Assembly (NCBI RefSeq): GCF_030408775.1 | Contig: NZ_CP047210.1 | Span: 1,550,001 to 1,614,000, forward strand | Origin: Corynebacterium fournieri | Lineage (GTDB): Bacteria; Actinomycetota; Actinomycetes; Mycobacteriales; Mycobacteriaceae | Direction: 5' to 3' | DNA length: 64,000 nt | Part shown: positions 19,073 to 28,569 of the stretch, in pieces | How the letters are laid out: each line of letters begins with the position of its first letter | Position numbering within the stretch: position 1 is the stretch's first letter | The notes under the pieces: model-generated | Told to the model about the DNA's origin: nothing | Databases searched by the model: none | What the model saw: only the letters and a program-made list of their open reading frames with translations | Position numbers and translations under genes: made by a program

Positions 19073-20175
19073 AGGCCCGCCCCGTTCTGGGAAAGCCACT
19101 CGCCGTAGAACACTGCCATGCCGAGCATGACCGCCATCGCGGAAATGATCCAGAAGCGCACCACCACGGTGGTCTCGCGCCACCCGCCGTTTTCGAAGTG
19201 GTGGTGGAACGGCGCCATGCGGAAGACGCGCTTGCCGGTGGATTTGAAGGAGGCGACCTGAATGACCACAGAGGCTGCCTCAAGCACGAACAGGGCGCCG
19301 ATGATGATCATCAACAGCTCGGTGCGCGACCCCACGGACAGGCCTGCAACCAACCCGCCGAGGGCGAGCGAGCCTGTGTCACCCATGAAGATCTTCGCCG
19401 GGGACGCGTTCCACCAGAGGAACCCGACGCATGCGCCGAACCCTGCGGACGCCAGGATGGCCAGATCCAGCGGGTCGCGCACGCTGTAGCAGCCGGCCGC
19501 GGCGACCGCGTCGCAAGAATTGCGGAACTGCCAGAAGGTAATGCCCACGTAGGCACCCATCACCAGCGCGGTGGTGCCGGCGGCGAGGCCGTCCAGGCCA
19601 TCAGTGAGGTTGACGGCATTCGACCAGGCGGCCAGCAGGATATAGATGAACACGAGGAAGATAACGGTGCCGAACGCCCCACCGCCGAAGTTGAGGTCGA
19701 TCGTTTCCATGTCGCGCACAAAGCTGAGGAACTGCGAGCCAGGAGTCAGACCGTTCTCGTCCGGGAAACGCAGGATGAGGATGCCAAACACCAGGGAGAT
19801 GACCAGCTGGGCGATGAGCTTCGCCGTCTTGTTCAACCCCAGGTTGCGGTGCATGAACAGCTTGATGCCGTCGTCGGCCAAACCGACAAAGCCCAGGGAA
19901 AGGGTGAGAAACAGCACGATCAGGCCGGTGGCGGTAAATGCCGCGTGCCCGGTGATCAACGCGGCGAGGCTGCCGCCCAAATAGCCCATGGTGATGCCGA
20001 CCAGGATGGCGATACCGCCCATCGTCGGAGTGCCGCGCTTGCGGGCGTGGGACGCCGGACCGTCCTCGCGGATCTCCTGGCCCATGGCCCGCCGGTTGAA
20101 GTACCGGATGAGCAGAGGGGTGAGGAAGATCGAAACCAGGAAGCTGATGATTCCGGCGCAGATAACTTGAACCAT
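19069..20175 (-). CDS. mraY: Phospho-MurNAc-pentapeptide transferase (lipid I synthase)
   Basis: Predicted 368-residue membrane enzyme with about ten helices, moving phospho-MurNAc-pentapeptide onto decaprenyl phosphate. Key motifs are [10 protein letters not shown] near residue 48, [10 protein letters not shown] with the catalytic Asp pair near residue 117, [13 protein letters not shown] near residue 190, and [23 protein letters not shown] near the end is the HHH cluster. It ends inside the murD start. Confidence 0.97.
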   Translation of the reverse strand: MVQVICAGIISFLVSIFLTPLLIRYFNRRAMGQEIREDGPASHARKRGTPTMGGIAILVGITMGYLGGSLAALITGHAAFTATGLIVLFLTLSLGFVGLADDGIKLFMHRNLGLNKTAKLIAQLVISLVFGILILRFPDENGLTPGSQFLSFVRDMETIDLNFGGGAFGTVIFLVFIYILLAAWSNAVNLTDGLDGLAAGTTALVMGAYVGITFWQFRNSCDAVAAAGCYSVRDPLDLAILASAGFGACVGFLWWNASPAKIFMGDTGSLALGGLVAGLSVGSRTELLMIIIGALFVLEAASVVIQVASFKSTGKRVFRMAPFHHHFENGGWRETTVVVRFWIISAMAVMLGMAVFYGEWLSQNGAGL

Positions 20176-20211
20176 GGAAGTTTTACCTTGCTATTTCTCT
20201 ACGTCGAGTTT

Positions 20212-21732
20212 CTATTTAAGCGTATGCCCTTGCAGCAGCGCTTCCGCCACCACCCACAGCCGGGCCGCGTTTGAGGCCTTGACCAGCACTACATCACGGT
20301 CTTCGCGCTCGTGCCAGCGGTCCTCGCCCGCCGGCGCGTGCGCGAGCAGCTCGCGCACCGCACGCGCGGCCTCGTCAGTGTCCCCGACTGCCACGGTTGT
20401 GATGCCGCGGCGTTCCGCGTTGTCACGCAGCTCCGCCATCGCCTCGGAGGTGCCCACAGCGACGAGGTGGGTGACACGGTATCGCGCCAGCTCGTCCGCG
20501 AGCGCCGCGTGCGCCTGCACCACTCCGGCACCGAGTTCGCTCATCTCTCCGAGCACGGCAACCGAGCGCACGCCCGGGCGGGCTGCGGCGGTGTAGCCCA
20601 GCGCCGCGATCGCCGCGCGCATGGACTCGGGGTTGGCGTTGTACGCGTCGTTGATCACGGTCACGCCGTCGGCACGCGTGTTCACGTCCATGCGGTTAAC
20701 GGATACGGAGCTGGCTGCGGACAAAGCCTGCGCCACGGTGGCCTCATCCATGCCCAGCTCGGTGCCCACGGCAGCTGCCGCCAGCGCGTTGCCCACCTGG
20801 TGCGCGCCGAACACGCCGAGCTCCACGCGCTGCGGCTTGCCCTGCGGTGTGTGCATGGTAAACGAGGCCCGCGCCACGGCGTCGAGCTGGACATCCGTGG
20901 CGTAGTAGTCCGCCGCCGTGTTGCCGGATTCAGAGAAGGTGACCACGCGCGCCTTCGTGCGCGGGGCCATGCCCGCGACAAGCTCGTCTTCGGCGTTGAG
21001 CACCGCCACGCCGTCCGTCGGCAGCGCCTCCACCAGCTCGCCCTTGGCTTTCGCGATGTTTTCACGGGAGCCGAACTCGCCGATGTGCGCGGAGCCGACG
21101 TTGAGCACCACGCCGATCTTCGGCGGCGCGATGGTGGCCAGGTGCGCGATGTGCCCGATGCCGCGCGCAGACATCTCGGCCACCAGAAAGTCTGTGTCCT
21201 CGGTGCAGCGCAGCACCGTGTACGGGTGGCCGATCTCGTTGTTGAAGCTGCCCGGAGGCGCCACCGTCTCGCCTGCGCGGGAGAGCACTGCGGCGATCAA
21301 GTCTTTTGTGGAGGTCTTTCCGGCAGAGCCGGTCACGCCCACGATGGTCAGCCCATGGTGGGCGGTCAGCTCGCGCGCGACCTCCGCGGCGAGCTTGGAC
21401 ATGCCGTCCACCACGCCTGCGGCGGAGCCGTCCGGGTCGTTGGTGGCGAGGTCAGAGTTGTCGCCTTCGCGCGGCGGCCGCTTCTCGACGATCACCGCAG
21501 GCGCGCCCACTTCCCTGGTGGTCAGCGACGCGGCGGCACCGGCCTCTGCGGCCTTGCCCACGAAGTCGTGGCCGTCGACGCGTGCGCCCGGGAAGGCGAT
21601 AAACAGCCCGCCCGGGCCAATCTTGCGGGAATCGAATTCCACAAACCCGGTCACGTGTGCTTCCGGGTCCGCTTCCTTGCTCAGGCGCCCGCCGGTGATC
21701 TCGGCGATGCGCGCCACGGTCATGTCGATCAT
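20212..21732 (-). CDS. murF: UDP-MurNAc-tripeptide--D-Ala-D-Ala ligase
   Basis: Predicted 506-residue Mur ligase completing the pentapeptide. The ATP loop is GVTGSAGKTSTKDL, followed by NNEIGHPYTVL and LNVGSAHIGEFGS. The C-terminal region has VINDAYNANPESMRAAI, a MurF signature. Its ATG overlaps the murE stop by 4 bp (ATGA). There is a short insertion of Asp/Gly-rich residues near position 90-110. The 36-bp gap to mraY has no separate signal. Confidence 0.97.
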   Translation of the reverse strand: MIDMTVARIAEITGGRLSKEADPEAHVTGFVEFDSRKIGPGGLFIAFPGARVDGHDFVGKAAEAGAAASLTTREVGAPAVIVEKRPPREGDNSDLATNDPDGSAAGVVDGMSKLAAEVARELTAHHGLTIVGVTGSAGKTSTKDLIAAVLSRAGETVAPPGSFNNEIGHPYTVLRCTEDTDFLVAEMSARGIGHIAHLATIAPPKIGVVLNVGSAHIGEFGSRENIAKAKGELVEALPTDGVAVLNAEDELVAGMAPRTKARVVTFSESGNTAADYYATDVQLDAVARASFTMHTPQGKPQRVELGVFGAHQVGNALAAAAVGTELGMDEATVAQALSAASSVSVNRMDVNTRADGVTVINDAYNANPESMRAAIAALGYTAAARPGVRSVAVLGEMSELGAGVVQAHAALADELARYRVTHLVAVGTSEAMAELRDNAERRGITTVAVGDTDEAARAVRELLAHAPAGEDRWHEREDRDVVLVKASNAARLWVVAEALLQGHTLK

Positions 21733-23213
21733 GCTTGCGCTCCCCTTTCCGAAAGTGCCCTACGCATCTCCTCGCGGTCATCGAAGTGCAGCTTCTGCGT
21801 GCCCACGAGCTGGCCCACCTCGTGGCCTTTACCAACCACGATCACCGCGTCGCCGGGCTGCGCCCAGGCCACCAGCGCGTCGATGGCCTCGCCGCGCGGG
21901 CCGACCTCCACAATTTCTGCGTCCGTGCCAGCCTGACGTGCGCCCTCCAGCACCGCGGCGCGGATGGTGGCGGGGTCCTCGGTGCGCGGGTTGTCGTCGG
22001 TGACCACCACGAAGTCTGCCCCCTTTGCGGCCTCGGCGCCCATCAGCGGGCGCTTGGACGAATCGCGGTCGCCGCCCGCACCGACGGCGATCCCGATGCG
22101 GCCTTCCACCTGACCGCGCAGGGTAGCAAGCACCGCCCCGATCGCGGCCGGCTTGTGGGCGTAGTCCACCACCGCGACGAAGGGCTGGCCTTCGTCGATG
22201 CGCTCCATACGCCCCGGCACCGCCGCCTGCTCGAGGCCTGCAAGAAACTCCGGCAGCGCCACGCCCGCGGTTGTCGCGATGGCGGCGGCCAGCGCGGCGT
22301 TGGCCACATTGAACGCGCCCGGCATCGGCAGCGTGAACTCGTAGTTCTCGCCAGCCTGCAAGCTGATGCGTTGGCGGCCTTGGTCGTCGATACGCACAAG
22401 CTCCGCGGTCACATCCGCCTGCGCTGTGGTGGCGACAGTGACCGGGTCCTGCGCGAGATCCGCCATGCGCGTGCCCCACTCGTCGTCGACGCAGATGACG
22501 CTGCGCTTCGCCCGCAGCTCTCTGGCAGGATCGAAAAACAGGGCCTTGGCCTGGAAGTAATCTTCCATGGTCGGGTGGAAATCCAGGTGATCCTGGGAGA
22601 GGTTCGTAAACGCGGCCACGTCGAAGTCCGCGCCCGTCACGCGACCGAGCATCAACGCGTGCGAGGAGACCTCCATGACCACGTGGGTGACCCCTTCGTC
22701 ACGCATCTGCGCGAACAGGCGCTGCAGCATCGGCGCCTCCGGCGTGGTCAGCTTCGTGGCAACGTCGCGGCCCATGATCTTGGTGCCGGTAGTGCCGATC
22801 AGCCCCACCTTGCAGCCGGCGGCCGTGAGCCCCTTTTCCAGCATGTAGGTGGTCGTGGTTTTGCCGGAGGTGCCGGTCACGCCCAAGAGCGTGAAGCTTT
22901 GCGACGGGTGCCCGTACACCTCAGCCGCCACATGGCCCAGCACTGCCCGAACATCCTCAACCACCAGCACCGGGCGGCGGTCGGCGGTCTGCTGGATGAT
23001 GGACAGGCCGGCCTCGTCGGTGAGGATCGCCCCCGCCGCGGAGTCGAACGCGTAGGTCGCACCGTGCACCCTCGTGCCGGGCAAGGCCGCAAACAGACCC
23101 CCGGGCTCCACGTTGGCGGAATCGAGGCCGACAAAGGTCACCGGCAGCGGCGCAGACGGCGGGTGGACAATACGCGCCCCGGCGATTTCTGCGAGCTGCT
23201 GCAAGCTGGTCAT
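21729..23213 (-). CDS. murE: UDP-MurNAc-L-Ala-D-Glu--meso-diaminopimelate ligase
   Basis: Predicted 494-residue Mur ligase. ATG 23213 follows GAGGAG; the upstream in-frame start lies inside ftsI and is rejected. The ATP loop is GVTGTSGKTTTTYM, with NLSQDHLDFHPTMEDYF for the carbamylated-Lys region. The motif DNPRTEDP near residue 405 marks meso-diaminopimelate rather than lysine specificity, in line with the corynebacterial cell wall. Confidence 0.97.
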   Translation of the reverse strand: MTSLQQLAEIAGARIVHPPSAPLPVTFVGLDSANVEPGGLFAALPGTRVHGATYAFDSAAGAILTDEAGLSIIQQTADRRPVLVVEDVRAVLGHVAAEVYGHPSQSFTLLGVTGTSGKTTTTYMLEKGLTAAGCKVGLIGTTGTKIMGRDVATKLTTPEAPMLQRLFAQMRDEGVTHVVMEVSSHALMLGRVTGADFDVAAFTNLSQDHLDFHPTMEDYFQAKALFFDPARELRAKRSVICVDDEWGTRMADLAQDPVTVATTAQADVTAELVRIDDQGRQRISLQAGENYEFTLPMPGAFNVANAALAAAIATTAGVALPEFLAGLEQAAVPGRMERIDEGQPFVAVVDYAHKPAAIGAVLATLRGQVEGRIGIAVGAGGDRDSSKRPLMGAEAAKGADFVVVTDDNPRTEDPATIRAAVLEGARQAGTDAEIVEVGPRGEAIDALVAWAQPGDAVIVVGKGHEVGQLVGTQKLHFDDREEMRRALSERGAQA

Positions 23214-23233
23214 TTCTTCTCCTCTATCTGCTT

Positions 23234-25216
23234 CTACTGGCCCTGCAACGGGAAGGGTTCTGCCGGCGGGCTCAACGGCACGTTCTCGCGGTTGAGCAGC
23301 CAACCCGCAATCTGCTTGAAAATCGGCGCCGCCGACTGGCCGCCGCTGCCGCCGTCGAGCACGCCGCGCTGTGGCTCATCCAGCATGACGGCCACTACAA
23401 AACGCGGGTCGTTCGCAGGCGCGATACCGGCGAAGGTGATCCAGTAGGCGCTCTGCGAGTATGCGCCGGTGTCCGGGTTGACCTTCTGCGCGGTACCCGT
23501 CTTGCCGGAGAACTGGTAGCCCTCCAGCGTGTTGCCCTGGGCGGTTCCGCTGTTGACGCCGCTCGGATCCTCCTGGAATGCGGAGCGGAACATGTCCACG
23601 GTGGTGCGGGCAGCTTGTTCGCTGACCACTCGAGAGCGCTGCGGCTCTTCCTGCGGGATCTCCTCGCCATCCGGGCCGGTAATCTTGGAGATGATGCGCG
23701 GCTGGATGCGCTCACCGTCATTGGCCAGGGTCTGGAACACGCTCGCCATTTGCAGCGCAGTCCAGCTCATGCCCTGGCCAATCGGCAGGTTGGCAAACGT
23801 GCCACCGGACCACTGCTCGAGCACGGGCAAAAGGCCCGAAGACTCGTTCGGCAGCTCGATGCCGGTGTTTTGGCCGATGCCGAAACGGTTGAGGTAGTCC
23901 CAGTACCGCTCCTCGCCCAGGCGCTGGGCCAACTGGAGCGTGCCCACGTTGGAGGACTTACCGAAGATGCCCGCGGTGGTGTACGGCATCACCCCGTGCT
24001 CCCACGCATCGCGCACCGTAATACCCGCCATGTCGATGGAGCCGGGCACCTGGTGGACCTCGAAGGGGTCCGTCAGCCCCTGGTCAATCGCTGCGGCGGC
24101 GGTGATCACCTTCGCCACAGACCCCGGCTCGAAGGGGTGGGACACGCTCGGGTTCTCAAAATCCCGGCCCTGCTTCACCTGCTTGTCCACGTCGCCGTTC
24201 GGGTTGATGGTGTCCGTGTTCGCCATCGCCAGCACCTCACCGGTGTGGGCATCGAGCACGACCGCCTGCGCTTCCTTGGCCTGCGAGTTCTTTTTCGCCT
24301 GCTCGAGCGCCTGCTGCACGTACGTTTGCAGGTCCAGATCGATGGTGAGCTCGACTTGCGAGCCGCCGACAGCCGGAACGACGTCGCGAAGCGAGCCCGG
24401 AATCGACTGCCCGCCGGCGGAGACGTCCTCGGTGGAACGGCCGTCGATGCCAGTCAGGTCCGCGTCCCGTGACGCCTCGAGGCCGAACTGCCCCTGGCCG
24501 TCCATGGAGACCTTGCCGATGATGTTCTCCCCCACCGCGCCGTTGGGGTACTGGCGGATGTCCTGGTGGTCGGCCGCAATGCCGTGGAAGGTGTCCGCAA
24601 CTGTGGCCGCCACATCCGGGTCCACGTTGCGCACGAGGACCTCGTAGCTGGAATCCGCGTGCAGCTTATCCAGAATCTCCTTGGCGCTGACATGGCCGAC
24701 CTTCGTGGTCGGTTCGGCGGTGGCGGTGCTTGCCGGGGCGTCGCGTTCCACTTCACCGTCGCCGATCATGCCCGGGATCTCGTTTGCCATCGTGCGCAGC
24801 GTGTCCTCCACACGCGCGTCAACCTGAGCGGCGATATCTGCGGCGGACATCCCGTCCATCCGCATCTCCAGCTCCTGCTGCTCCTTCAATTCCTTACGCA
24901 GTTGCTCGGGAGAAACCGTCAAAGAGCGCGCCTGCATGGTGTAGGCCATTTTGTTGCCGTCGCGGTCCACAATCTCGCCGCGACGGGCGCGGTCCACGTA
25001 GGTGCGGCTGCGCTGATCGTTCGCCTGGGCGCGCAGTTCGTCCCCAATGACTACCTGTACCCAAAAAAGGCGGCCGATAAGCAGGGCCGCCACCGCCAGA
25101 AAGGCGATGCCGAGCCAGTAGACGCGCGCACCCGTGATGCGCTTTTGGGAAGTCTGCGCTTTCTTTGCAGGTCCCTGTTGGGTCCGCTTCTGCGCGTTCA
25201 CGCTAGTGCGTGGCAC
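23234..25216 (-). CDS. ftsI: FtsI/PbpB, septal class B penicillin-binding protein
   Basis: Predicted 660-residue transpeptidase. A basic cytoplasmic tail and one transmembrane helix (residues about 30-52) come first. The dimerisation region starts with RGEIVDRDGNKMAY. Transpeptidase motifs are SVAK (in FEPGSVAKVIT; the catalytic Ser), SSN (in GKSSNVGTLQ) and KTGTAQ (in FSGKTGTAQKVN). No PASTA domain is seen at the C-terminus. A linker of about 70 residues with Asp/Thr-rich sequence lies in the N-terminal part (ERDAPASTATAEPTTK). It follows ftsL after 102 bp. Confidence 0.96.
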   Translation of the reverse strand: MPRTSVNAQKRTQQGPAKKAQTSQKRITGARVYWLGIAFLAVAALLIGRLFWVQVVIGDELRAQANDQRSRTYVDRARRGEIVDRDGNKMAYTMQARSLTVSPEQLRKELKEQQELEMRMDGMSAADIAAQVDARVEDTLRTMANEIPGMIGDGEVERDAPASTATAEPTTKVGHVSAKEILDKLHADSSYEVLVRNVDPDVAATVADTFHGIAADHQDIRQYPNGAVGENIIGKVSMDGQGQFGLEASRDADLTGIDGRSTEDVSAGGQSIPGSLRDVVPAVGGSQVELTIDLDLQTYVQQALEQAKKNSQAKEAQAVVLDAHTGEVLAMANTDTINPNGDVDKQVKQGRDFENPSVSHPFEPGSVAKVITAAAAIDQGLTDPFEVHQVPGSIDMAGITVRDAWEHGVMPYTTAGIFGKSSNVGTLQLAQRLGEERYWDYLNRFGIGQNTGIELPNESSGLLPVLEQWSGGTFANLPIGQGMSWTALQMASVFQTLANDGERIQPRIISKITGPDGEEIPQEEPQRSRVVSEQAARTTVDMFRSAFQEDPSGVNSGTAQGNTLEGYQFSGKTGTAQKVNPDTGAYSQSAYWITFAGIAPANDPRFVVAVMLDEPQRGVLDGGSGGQSAAPIFKQIAGWLLNRENVPLSPPAEPFPLQGQ

Positions 25217-25318
25217 CTTCGCTGCTCACCTCCCGTATCCACCGGCTGGTATCCACCTTCATATCGTCAACCATCATGCACCGCCCCAGGCGGATACCGG
25301 GGTGCGCCACGCCAGCCG

Positions 25319-25999
25319 TTACGGCTGTGCCGAAACGTTGGCCTGGTACGGCGCCAGATTGGCAACGCGCGACGGGTTGCCGGTGCGGCCCGGGCGCTGC
25401 GTCAGCAGATCCTCGAGTTCCTTCGTTGCGCGGTCATCGGAAGACGCGCGGGAGTTTGCAACGCCCTCTCCGTTGACATCCACGATCTTGGTCGCAGACT
25501 CCGGGTTGAACGGGCGCTGCTCCTCCGCATGGCCCGCCTCATCCACAGCAACCACGCCCGGCTCACCGGCGAGCACCATGCCAGCCGAGTCCGCGCGCTG
25601 CGCCAGCTCGGCTGAAGAACGCCGGTCTTCCAAGTCGCGGTTGAGCGTTTCCACCTCATTGGCCAGCTGCTGCTCCTTCGATTGCAGCTCCTGGATGGTG
25701 AACGTCTGCGACGTTGCGATGCCGGAAAGGATCATGGCCACTGCAATGCCCACAAACAGCAGCGGCAACGCAATCTGGGACAGGGAGGAAAATTTCGAAC
25801 GGGCCTTCGCGGTGGCCACCCTGCGCCCGCGCACGGACACGACCTGGTTGGACCCCAGGCGGCCGCGGGACTTGGGGTGTTCCACGTGCGGCTTGACGCC
25901 CGGCATCGTGCGCACCCGCTGCGAGGGGTGCTCCGTGCGGCGCGGGGTACGGCTCGGGGTGCGGGTTAGCGTTGCCGATCGCGTTGCTCGTGCTGCCAT
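25319..25999 (-). CDS. ftsL: FtsL-like bitopic cell division protein
   Basis: Predicted 226-residue protein between rsmH and ftsI, the ftsL position. A basic cytoplasmic N-terminus (residues 1-72, many Arg and Pro) is followed by one transmembrane helix (ALPLLFVGIAVAMILSGIA). A short leucine-zipper-like coiled coil (IQELQSKEQQLANEVETLNRDLEDRRS) with the typical end AELAQRADSAGMV comes next. The last about 90 residues are Asp/Glu-rich and probably disordered, longer than in most FtsL. The assignment rests on topology and location, since FtsL sequences diverge quickly. Confidence 0.85.
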   Translation of the reverse strand: MAARATRSATLTRTPSRTPRRTEHPSQRVRTMPGVKPHVEHPKSRGRLGSNQVVSVRGRRVATAKARSKFSSLSQIALPLLFVGIAVAMILSGIATSQTFTIQELQSKEQQLANEVETLNRDLEDRRSSAELAQRADSAGMVLAGEPGVVAVDEAGHAEEQRPFNPESATKIVDVNGEGVANSRASSDDRATKELEDLLTQRPGRTGNPSRVANLAPYQANVSAQP

Positions 26000-26035
26000 G
26001 GTGTCCGTCCTTTGTCGGGCTGTGTTGGTGGGCGG

Positions 26036-27040
26036 TTAGTGGGTGGTGCGGAGTTTTTCAATGCAGCGCACCCTCACGGGCGCGGCGCGGGGGTTGCGTT
26101 CGATCTCTTCCGCGGGCGCTTTTTCCGCGCCGCGGGTGACGGTGCGAAACGCCGGTTCGGTGCCGGGCAGATCCATCGGCAGCCCCACCGGGGTTTTGGA
26201 TGAGGTCAGATCCGTAAATGCGGCCTTGACAATCTTGTCTTCCAGCGACTGGTAGCTCATGAACACCGCGCGCCCGCCGACACCGAGCAAACCGGTGATC
26301 ACGGGCACGACGTTTTCCACGGCCTCGAGCTCCCGGTTCACCTCGATTCGCAGCGCCTGGAAGGTGCGCTTCGCGGGGTGGCCCCCGGTACGGCGGGTCG
26401 CCGCCGGGATGGTGTCGTAGAGCAACTCCACCAGCCGGGCTGCGCGGTCGAACGGTTCGCGCTCGCGCTGCGCCACAACTGCGGAGGCGATCTTCCCGGC
26501 GAAGCGCTCGTCGCCGTACTTCTTCAGAATGCGGGCCAGGTCGCCGTGGCTGTAGGTGTTGAGCACCTCGGCGGCGGTAATGCCCGTGGTCTGGTCCATA
26601 CGCATGTCCAGCGGCGCGTCGCCGCGGTAGGAAAAGCCGCGCTCTTCCTGGTCCAGCTGCATGGAAGAAACACCGAGGTCGAACAATGCACCAGCGATGC
26701 CGTGCTCGCGTGCGACATCGAAGATCTCGCCCTCACCGTCAGCGATGGCGTCGTCGACGTGGTCGAAGCGCGCTTGCACCGCAGCAAACCGGTCACCGAA
26801 AGGAGCCAAGCGTTGCGACGCCTGACTGAGCGCGATCGGGTCGCGGTCCACACCAATCACACGAGCCTGCGGGAACACGGTGAGGAAGTGCTCAGTGTGG
26901 CCGCCGGCGCCGAGCGTGCCGTCGACAAGCACTGCGGTTGCGCCGAACTTCTCCACTGTGGGCTCGAGGAGCTCCGCCATGCGGTCGCGCATCACAGGGA
27001 CGTGACCGTGCGGGTCGTCAGCGAGCGTGAAGTTCGCCAT
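26036..27040 (-). CDS. rsmH: 16S rRNA m4C1402 methyltransferase RsmH (MraW)
   Basis: Predicted 334-residue SAM-dependent methyltransferase acting on 16S rRNA C1402. The start ATG 27040 has GGAGGGC upstream. SAM motifs: [16 protein letters not shown] and [14 protein letters not shown]. Others: [32 protein letters not shown], and the C-terminal [17 protein letters not shown] 198-bp leader separates it from mraZ. Confidence 0.96.
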   Translation of the reverse strand: MANFTLADDPHGHVPVMRDRMAELLEPTVEKFGATAVLVDGTLGAGGHTEHFLTVFPQARVIGVDRDPIALSQASQRLAPFGDRFAAVQARFDHVDDAIADGEGEIFDVAREHGIAGALFDLGVSSMQLDQEERGFSYRGDAPLDMRMDQTTGITAAEVLNTYSHGDLARILKKYGDERFAGKIASAVVAQREREPFDRAARLVELLYDTIPAATRRTGGHPAKRTFQALRIEVNRELEAVENVVPVITGLLGVGGRAVFMSYQSLEDKIVKAAFTDLTSSKTPVGLPMDLPGTEPAFRTVTRGAEKAPAEEIERNPRAAPVRVRCIEKLRTTH

Positions 27041-27238
27041 TGCGTGCCCTCCGTGTCTTTCGGTGTCCCATGCGTATGCGGCTTTTCGGCCCGGTCAGTG
27101 TCGTCAGCGCGGGGAGCGCATAGAGCCCTGCCCGGGGCGGCTGTTCTGATGTCGGGGAAGTACACCAGAACGCTTCACGCCCCGGACAGAGTCCGTACAC
27201 GCTCTCCGTAGTCGTTGCCTGCTACGGGGTAGTCAGCC
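27041..27238 (-). promoter_or_regulatory. Long mraZ-rsmH intergenic leader, possible mraW RNA motif
   Basis: This 198-bp gap inside an otherwise tightly packed operon holds GC-rich, pairing-prone segments (for example GCCCCGG against CCGGGGC-type runs at 27130-27185). An actinobacterial mraW RNA motif is described at this location in related genera. I cannot confirm its consensus by eye, so this is a location-based suggestion only. Confidence 0.3.
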
Positions 27239-27673
27239 CTACAGCAGACCGGAGAGAATGTCGTCGTCATCCGCCGCGGAGAACGCGGCTTCAGTTTCTT
27301 CTTGATACTTATTCCAGGACTCGAGGTCCCAGATCTCGAGAAAATCCACCGAACCGATGACCACGCACTCCTTGGAAAGGCCTGCGTACTCGCGGTGTGC
27401 CGGGGACAGGGTGATCCGACCAGAGCCGTCGAGCGTTTGCTCATCCGCACTGGCAGCCAGATTGCGGATGAAGGCGCGCGCCTTCGGGTTAGTGCGGGAT
27501 GCCGCTGCGGCCTTGCGGGCGCGGGCGGCGAACTCGTCACGCGGGTACACCGCCAGCGAGTGGTCCTGCCCCTTGGTCACCATCAACCCGTCCGCAAGAT
27601 CCTCACGGAACTTCGCGGGGAGCGTCAGGCGACCTTTGTCGTCGAGCTTGGGAGTGTAGGTTCCCAGAAACAT
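27239..27673 (-). CDS. mraZ: MraZ, transcriptional regulator of the dcw cluster
   Basis: Predicted 144-residue DNA-binding protein with two AbrB-like (SpoVT) domains: [24 protein letters not shown] near the N-terminus, and residues about 80-125 ([21 protein letters not shown]). The conserved DKGR and GSGR loops contact DNA in the family. It heads the dcw cluster and, in the species studied, represses its own operon by binding GTGGG repeats. Such repeats lie upstream here. The C-terminus has an acidic DDDD stretch. Confidence 0.96.
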   Translation of the reverse strand: MFLGTYTPKLDDKGRLTLPAKFREDLADGLMVTKGQDHSLAVYPRDEFAARARKAAAASRTNPKARAFIRNLAASADEQTLDGSGRITLSPAHREYAGLSKECVVIGSVDFLEIWDLESWNKYQEETEAAFSAADDDDILSGLL

Positions 27674-27780
27674 CCGGCGACCTACCTTCCTTCACTTTCT
27701 GACGTTGGCTGTGAAATTTTCTCGGCTTCGCTCTGCGCCGCGCACGTAGTCAAGATGCGCGCCACATCACTCCGCTGGCC

Positions 27781-27805
27781 CCCACTTTAACCCACTTTCC
27801 CCCAC
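27781..27805 (-). promoter_or_regulatory. MraZ operator: three GTGGG repeats
   Basis: On the minus strand, GTGGG occurs at 27805-27801, 27795-27791 and 27785-27781, each separated by exactly 5 bp. This is the known MraZ binding arrangement (GTGGG-N5 direct repeats). It lies 108-132 bp before the mraZ start, on the coding strand of the cluster. I could not place the -10 and -35 with confidence. Confidence 0.8.
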
Positions 27806-28000
27806 AAACGCCACACCTTCGGCGTGTTTCACTTCAACATGCCACCAAACGGCAGGTCAGAGCAGCTTTTTAGCGGTGGGGAATCTACCCGCACAGGTGC
27901 GAAACACAGCCACCACACGCCACCATTCACCCCTTTTGCCCCACTCATTACATAGACAGTGGAGCCACCCAAGCCACTTTTCACGCGGAAATGGCCACAT

Positions 28001-28025
28001 GTGGGGAGAAGTGGGGGATTTTGGG
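28001..28025 (+). promoter_or_regulatory. Second GTGGG-type repeat cluster, opposite orientation
   Basis: GTGGG at 28001-28005 and 28011-28015 and TTGGG at 28021-28025 have the same 5-bp spacing as the MraZ operator but run on the plus strand, about 200 bp farther from mraZ. No plus-strand gene starts nearby. The 27674-28033 stretch otherwise contains no gene; it holds the mraZ 5' region and several single GTGGG words. Confidence 0.45.
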
Positions 28026-28033
28026 CAGGCACG

Positions 28034-28067
28034 AAAAACGCCTCCCCAGATCACCGGGGAGGCGTTT
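28034..28067 (-). terminator. Rho-independent terminator after the DUF3040 gene
   Basis: AACGCCTCCCC pairs with GGGGAGGCGTT around an 8-nt loop, and on the minus strand the hairpin is followed by TTTTT. It lies 19 bp past the DUF3040 stop and isolates that gene from the mraZ promoter region. Confidence 0.88.
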
Positions 28068-28085
28068 GAGAAATGGGCCTTTGCG

Positions 28086-28478
28086 CTACTGCCGATCCTC
28101 GAACCGACGACGGAAACTTTCTTCCATATTCACGCTGCGCTGCGTCCGAGGCTTTACCTGACGGGAGGCGCGGGCCGAAGATACCGCGGACTGGCTCGGG
28201 GTGCGAAGCGCCATGATGCCGCCGAAAAGCATCACCGCGAAGCCGATGATGCTGAGCACGATGGTCCACGTACTCATACTCGCCAGCGCGACACCGCCAA
28301 GGAGGAGCACCAGGCCGAGGACGATCAACGCAAAGCTACGCATAGTCAGCTGCCCAGTTTTGGGCGCGGAACCGAAGCCAGGCTCAGTGGCGACACTGCT
28401 GCCAAATTTCGGGTCGTCCGCGAAGAGCGACTGCTCAATTTCGCGCAACGCCCGCATTTCCTGCTCTGATAGAGACAC
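28086..28478 (-). CDS. DUF3040 family membrane protein
   Basis: Predicted 130-residue protein. The N-terminus MSLSEQEMRALREIEQSL is the DUF3040 signature. Two transmembrane helices (residues about 47-67 and 70-91) lie in the middle, and the C-terminal tail is Arg/Ser-rich. GTG 28478 has GGAGAG 6 nt upstream. The family is found next to mraZ in many actinobacteria but has no known function; the position hints at an envelope role. Confidence 0.85.
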   Translation of the reverse strand: MSLSEQEMRALREIEQSLFADDPKFGSSVATEPGFGSAPKTGQLTMRSFALIVLGLVLLLGGVALASMSTWTIVLSIIGFAVMLFGGIMALRTPSQSAVSSARASRQVKPRTQRSVNMEESFRRRFEDRQ

Positions 28479-28569
28479 TGCTCACTCTCCAGATACCAAT
28501 GGCGGACTGACAATATCCGTATAACGGCCATGGTACGCAGATTGTTCCCGTGCCCCACTTTTCGAGCCC

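Noticed and set aside
25217-25318. Possible extra small gene between ftsL and ftsI
   Set aside because: The 102-bp gap has no open frame with a ribosome site on the minus strand.
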